From NCBI RefSeq assembly GCF_026212465.1, contig NC_080061.1, positions 23,997,295 through 24,061,294 on the forward strand: a stretch of DNA of 64,000 nucleotides, in the 5' to 3' direction. The DNA comes from Amaranthus tricolor. Its lineage: Eukaryota; Streptophyta; Magnoliopsida; Caryophyllales; Amaranthaceae. Shown here piece by piece: positions 61,122-64,000 of the stretch. Made by a program: the position numbers and the translations under genes. The notes under the pieces are model-generated. The model did not search any database, was not told the DNA's origin, and saw only the letters and a list, made by a program, of their open reading frames with translations. How positions within the stretch are numbered: position 1 is the stretch's first letter; the number at the start of each line of letters is the position of its first letter.

Positions 61122-64000
61122 TTCTTCATCGTTCATTCTTCATTGATCATTGATCCTTGTTCATTCTTCATCGTTCATTCGTCATTGACCATTAATCCTT
61201 GTTCATTCTTCATCGTTCATTCTTCATTGATCATTGATCCTTGTTCATTCTTCATCGTTCATTCTTCATTGATCATTGATCCTTGTTCATTCTTCATCGT
61301 TCATTCTTCATTGATCATTGATCCTTGTTCATTCTTCATCGTTCATTCTTCATTGATCATTGATCCTTGTTCATTCTTCATCGTTCATTCGTCATTAATC
61401 ATTGAACCTTGTTCATTCTTCATCGTTCATTCGTCATTGACCATTAATCCTTGTTCATTCTTCATCGTTCATTCTTCATTGATCATTGATCCTTGTTCAT
61501 TCTTCATCGTTCATTCGCCATTGATCATTGATGCTTGTTCATTCTTCATCGTTCATTCGTCATTGACCATCAATCCTTGTTCATTCTTCATCATTCATTC
61601 TTCATTGATCATTGATCCTTGTTCATTCTTCATCGTTCATTCTTCATTGATCATTAATCCTTGTTCATTCTTCATCGTTCATTCTTCATTGATCATTGAT
61701 CCTTGTTCATTCTTCATCGTTCATTCACCATTGATCATTGATGCTTGTTCATTCTTCATCGTTCATTCGTCATTGACCATCAATCCTTGTTCATTCTTCA
61801 TCGTTCATTCGTCATTGACAATCAATCCTTGTTCATTCTTAATCGTTCATTCTTCATTGATCATTGATCCTTGTTCATTCTTCATCGTACATTCTTCATT
61901 GATCATTGATCCTTGTTCATTCTTCATCGTTCATTCTTCATTGATCATTGATCCTTGTTCATTCTTCATCGTTCATTCGTCATTAATCATTGAACCTTGT
62001 TCATTCTTCATCGTTCATTCGTCATTGACCATTAATCCTTGTTCATTCTTCATCGTTCATTCTTCATTGATCATTGATCCTTGTTCATTCTTCATCGTTC
62101 ATTTGTCAATGACCATTAATCCTTGTTCATTCTTCATCGTTCATTCGTCATTGACAATCAATCCTTGTTCATTCTTAATCGTTCATTCTTCATTGATCAT
62201 TGATCCTTGTTCATTCTTCATCGTTCATTCGTCATTGACCATTAATCCTTGTTCATTCTTCATCGTTCATTCTTCATTGATCATTGATCCTTGTTCATTC
62301 TTCATCGTTCATTCTTTATTGATCATTGATCCTTGTTCATTCTTCATCGTTCATTCTTCATTGATCATTGATCCTTGTTCATTCTTCATCGTTCATTCTT
62401 CATTGATCATTGATCCTTGTTCATTCTTCATCGTTCATTCTTCATTGATCATTGATCCTTGTTCATTCTTCATCGTTCATTCTTCATTGATCATTGATCC
62501 TTGTTCATTCTTCATCGTTCATTCGTCATTGATCATTGATCCTTGTTCATTCTTCATCGTTCATTCTTCATTGACCATTAATCCTTGTTCATTCTTCATC
62601 GTCCATTCTTCATTGATCATTGATCCTTGTTCATTCTTCATCGTTCATTCGTCATTGATCATTGATCCTTATTAATTCTTCATCGTTCATTCTTCATTGA
62701 TCATTAATCCTTGTTCATTCTTCATCGTTCATTCGTCATTGACCATTAATCCTTGTTCATTCTTCATCGTTCATTCTTTATTGATCATTGATCCTTGTTC
62801 ATTCTTCATCGTTCATTCTTCATTGATCATTGATCCTTGTTCATTCTTCATCGTTCATTCTTCATTGATCATTGATCCTTGTTCATTCTTCATCGTACAT
62901 TCTTCATTGATCATTGATCCTTGTTCATTCTTCATCGTTCATTCGTCATTGACCATTAATCCTTGTTCATTCTTCATCGTTCATTCTTCATTGAGCATTG
63001 ATCCTTGTTCATTCTTCATCATTCATTCGTCATTGATCATTGATCCTTGTTCATTCTTCATCGTTCATTCGTCATTGACCATTAATCCTTGTTCATTCTT
63101 CATCGTTCATTCTTCATTGATCATTGATCCTTGTTCATTCTTCATCGTTCATTCACCATTGATCATTGATGCTTGTTCATTCTTCATCGTTCATTCGTCA
63201 TTGACCATCAATCCTTGTTCATTCTTCATCGTTCATTCGTCATTGACAATCAATCCTTGTTCATTCTTAATCGTTCATTCTTCATTGATCATTGATCCTT
63301 GTTCATTCTTCATCGTACATTCTTCATTGATCATTGATCCTTGTTCATTCTTCATCGTTCATTCGTCATTGACAATCAATCCTTGTTCATTCTTAATCGT
63401 TCATTCTTCATTGATCATTGATCCTTGTTCATTCTTCATCGTACATTCTTCATTGATCATTGATCCTTGTTCATTCTTCATCGTTCATTCTTCATTGATC
63501 ATTGATCCTTGTTCATTCTTCATCGTTCATTCGTCATTAATCATTGAACCTTGTTCATTCTTCATCGTTCATTCGTCATTGACCATTAATCCTTGTTCAT
63601 TCTTCATCGTTCATTCTTCATTGATCATTGATCCTTGTTCATTCTTCATCGTTCATTTGTCAATGACCATTAATCCTTGTTCATTCTTCATCGTTCATTC
63701 GTCATTGACAATCAATCCTTGTTCATTCTTAATCGTTCATTCTTCATTGATCATTGATCCTTGTTCATTCTTCATCGTTCATTCGTCATTGACCATTAAT
63801 CCTTGTTCATTCTTCATCGTTCATTCTTCATTGATCATTGATCCTTGTTCATTCTTCATCGTTCATTCTTTATTGATCATTGATCCTTGTTCATTCTTCA
63901 TCGTTCATTCTTCATTGATCATTGATCCTTGTTCATTCTTCATCGTTCATTCTTCATTGATCATTGATCCTTGTTCATTCTTCATCGTTCATTCTTCATT
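61122..64000 (+). repeat. Right-edge satellite units
   Basis: One unit ends at 62675 (1,554 bp, 37 monomers). The rest runs off the window. Local rearrangement is heavy. A CACCATTG form replaces CGCCATTG near 61726 and 63155, and the GACAATCAATCC/CTTAATCG pair recurs at short spacing near 63246, 63372 and 63706. No stop-free frame or non-satellite sequence stands out. Confidence 0.75.

Larger units (their letters stand above)
34956..64000 (+). repeat. 42-bp satellite array, right arm
   Basis: The same 42-bp monomer continues in the same orientation to the right edge with no further interruption. From about 42.9 kb a variant with CTTTATTGATC becomes common (for example near 42940, 47194, 49840, 50388, 54012, 57290, 58926, 62315 and 63868); I did not see it further left. 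The CTGCATTG variant is confined to the left, up to about 41470. Block order is less regular than in the left arm. Confidence 0.96.

Noticed and set aside
22..62675. Dozens of long open frames of up to 852 codons repeating a 14-residue unit (SFFIVHSSLIIDPC)
   Set aside because: They arise because the 42-bp monomer is a multiple of three and lacks stops in one frame. They end wherever a marker monomer supplies TAA or a 28-bp monomer shifts the frame. There is no start context, promoter, codon bias or unique domain, so they are not annotated as genes.
1..64000. CRISPR array
   Set aside because: The repeats are contiguous variants of one another with no unique spacers, no cas genes and no leader. 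The window is eukaryotic.
1..64000. Interstitial telomeric repeat, suggested by the heptamer substructure
   Set aside because: The heptamers are near TTCATTS, not TTTAGGG or its complement, and no telomeric run is present.
1..64000. CENP-B-like box in type B monomers (ATTCGTCATTGACC)
   Set aside because: It has TTCG, but the required downstream A and CGGG positions do not match.
1..64000. Triplex (H-DNA) forming pyrimidine tract
   Set aside because: The strand is pyrimidine-rich, but each heptamer is interrupted by A or G. No long pure pyrimidine run with mirror symmetry is seen.

Overview
The window is eukaryotic, almost certainly nuclear DNA of a flowering plant. The plant assignment rests on one LTR retrotransposon in the middle: it has a Ty3/gypsy-type Gag, a primer-binding site matching initiator tRNA-Met, and the C-terminal end of a plant-type gypsy polyprotein. 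Everything else, about 59.5 kb or roughly 1,400 monomers, is one head-to-tail satellite array. The array runs off both ends of the window. I see no host gene, RNA gene, operon or prokaryotic feature.

Satellite. The basic monomer is 42 bp. It is built from three related 14-mers (TTCATTCTTCATCG, TTCATTCTTCATTG, ATCATTGATCCTTG), each of which is two heptamers close to TTCATTS. Two main monomer types alternate. Type A has CTTC, TGATCA and TGATCC. Type B has CGTC, TGACCA and TTAATCC. Rarer diagnostic variants occur in fixed order. Monomers are grouped into higher-order units of 11, 14, 15, 24, 25, 27 or 35 monomers, most of them ending in a marker monomer that reads CCTTATTAATTC.

Layout. 1-462 is the tail of a preceding superblock. 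463-9421, 9422-18135 and 18136-26849 are three tandem superblocks of 8,959, 8,714 and 8,714 bp. 26850-30145 is a fourth copy lacking 5,418 bp internally. 30146-37153 begins a fifth copy and is interrupted by the retrotransposon at 30444-34955 (4,512 bp, 5-bp target duplication ATTCT). From 37154 the order changes: 3.26-kb and 2.13-kb repeats to 43551, a 616-bp pair at 43552-44783, 2.6-4.2-kb repeats from 45456 to 55003, then increasingly irregular order to the right edge.

Retrotransposon. Its two 1,134-bp LTRs show no difference that I can read, so the insertion is recent. Inside is one open frame that encodes Gag, a degenerate zinc-knuckle-like segment and a remnant of the polyprotein C-terminus. 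It then runs through the polypurine tract into the U3 of the 3' LTR. Protease, reverse transcriptase, RNase H and the integrase core are absent, so the element must depend on enzymes supplied by another element.

How it fits together. The satellite has evolved by slippage in steps of 7 and 14 bp, by unequal exchange between marker monomers, and by recent amplification of blocks of about 8.7 kb. One young non-autonomous element then inserted. The long stop-free frames across the satellite arise because 42 is a multiple of three, and I do not annotate them as genes.
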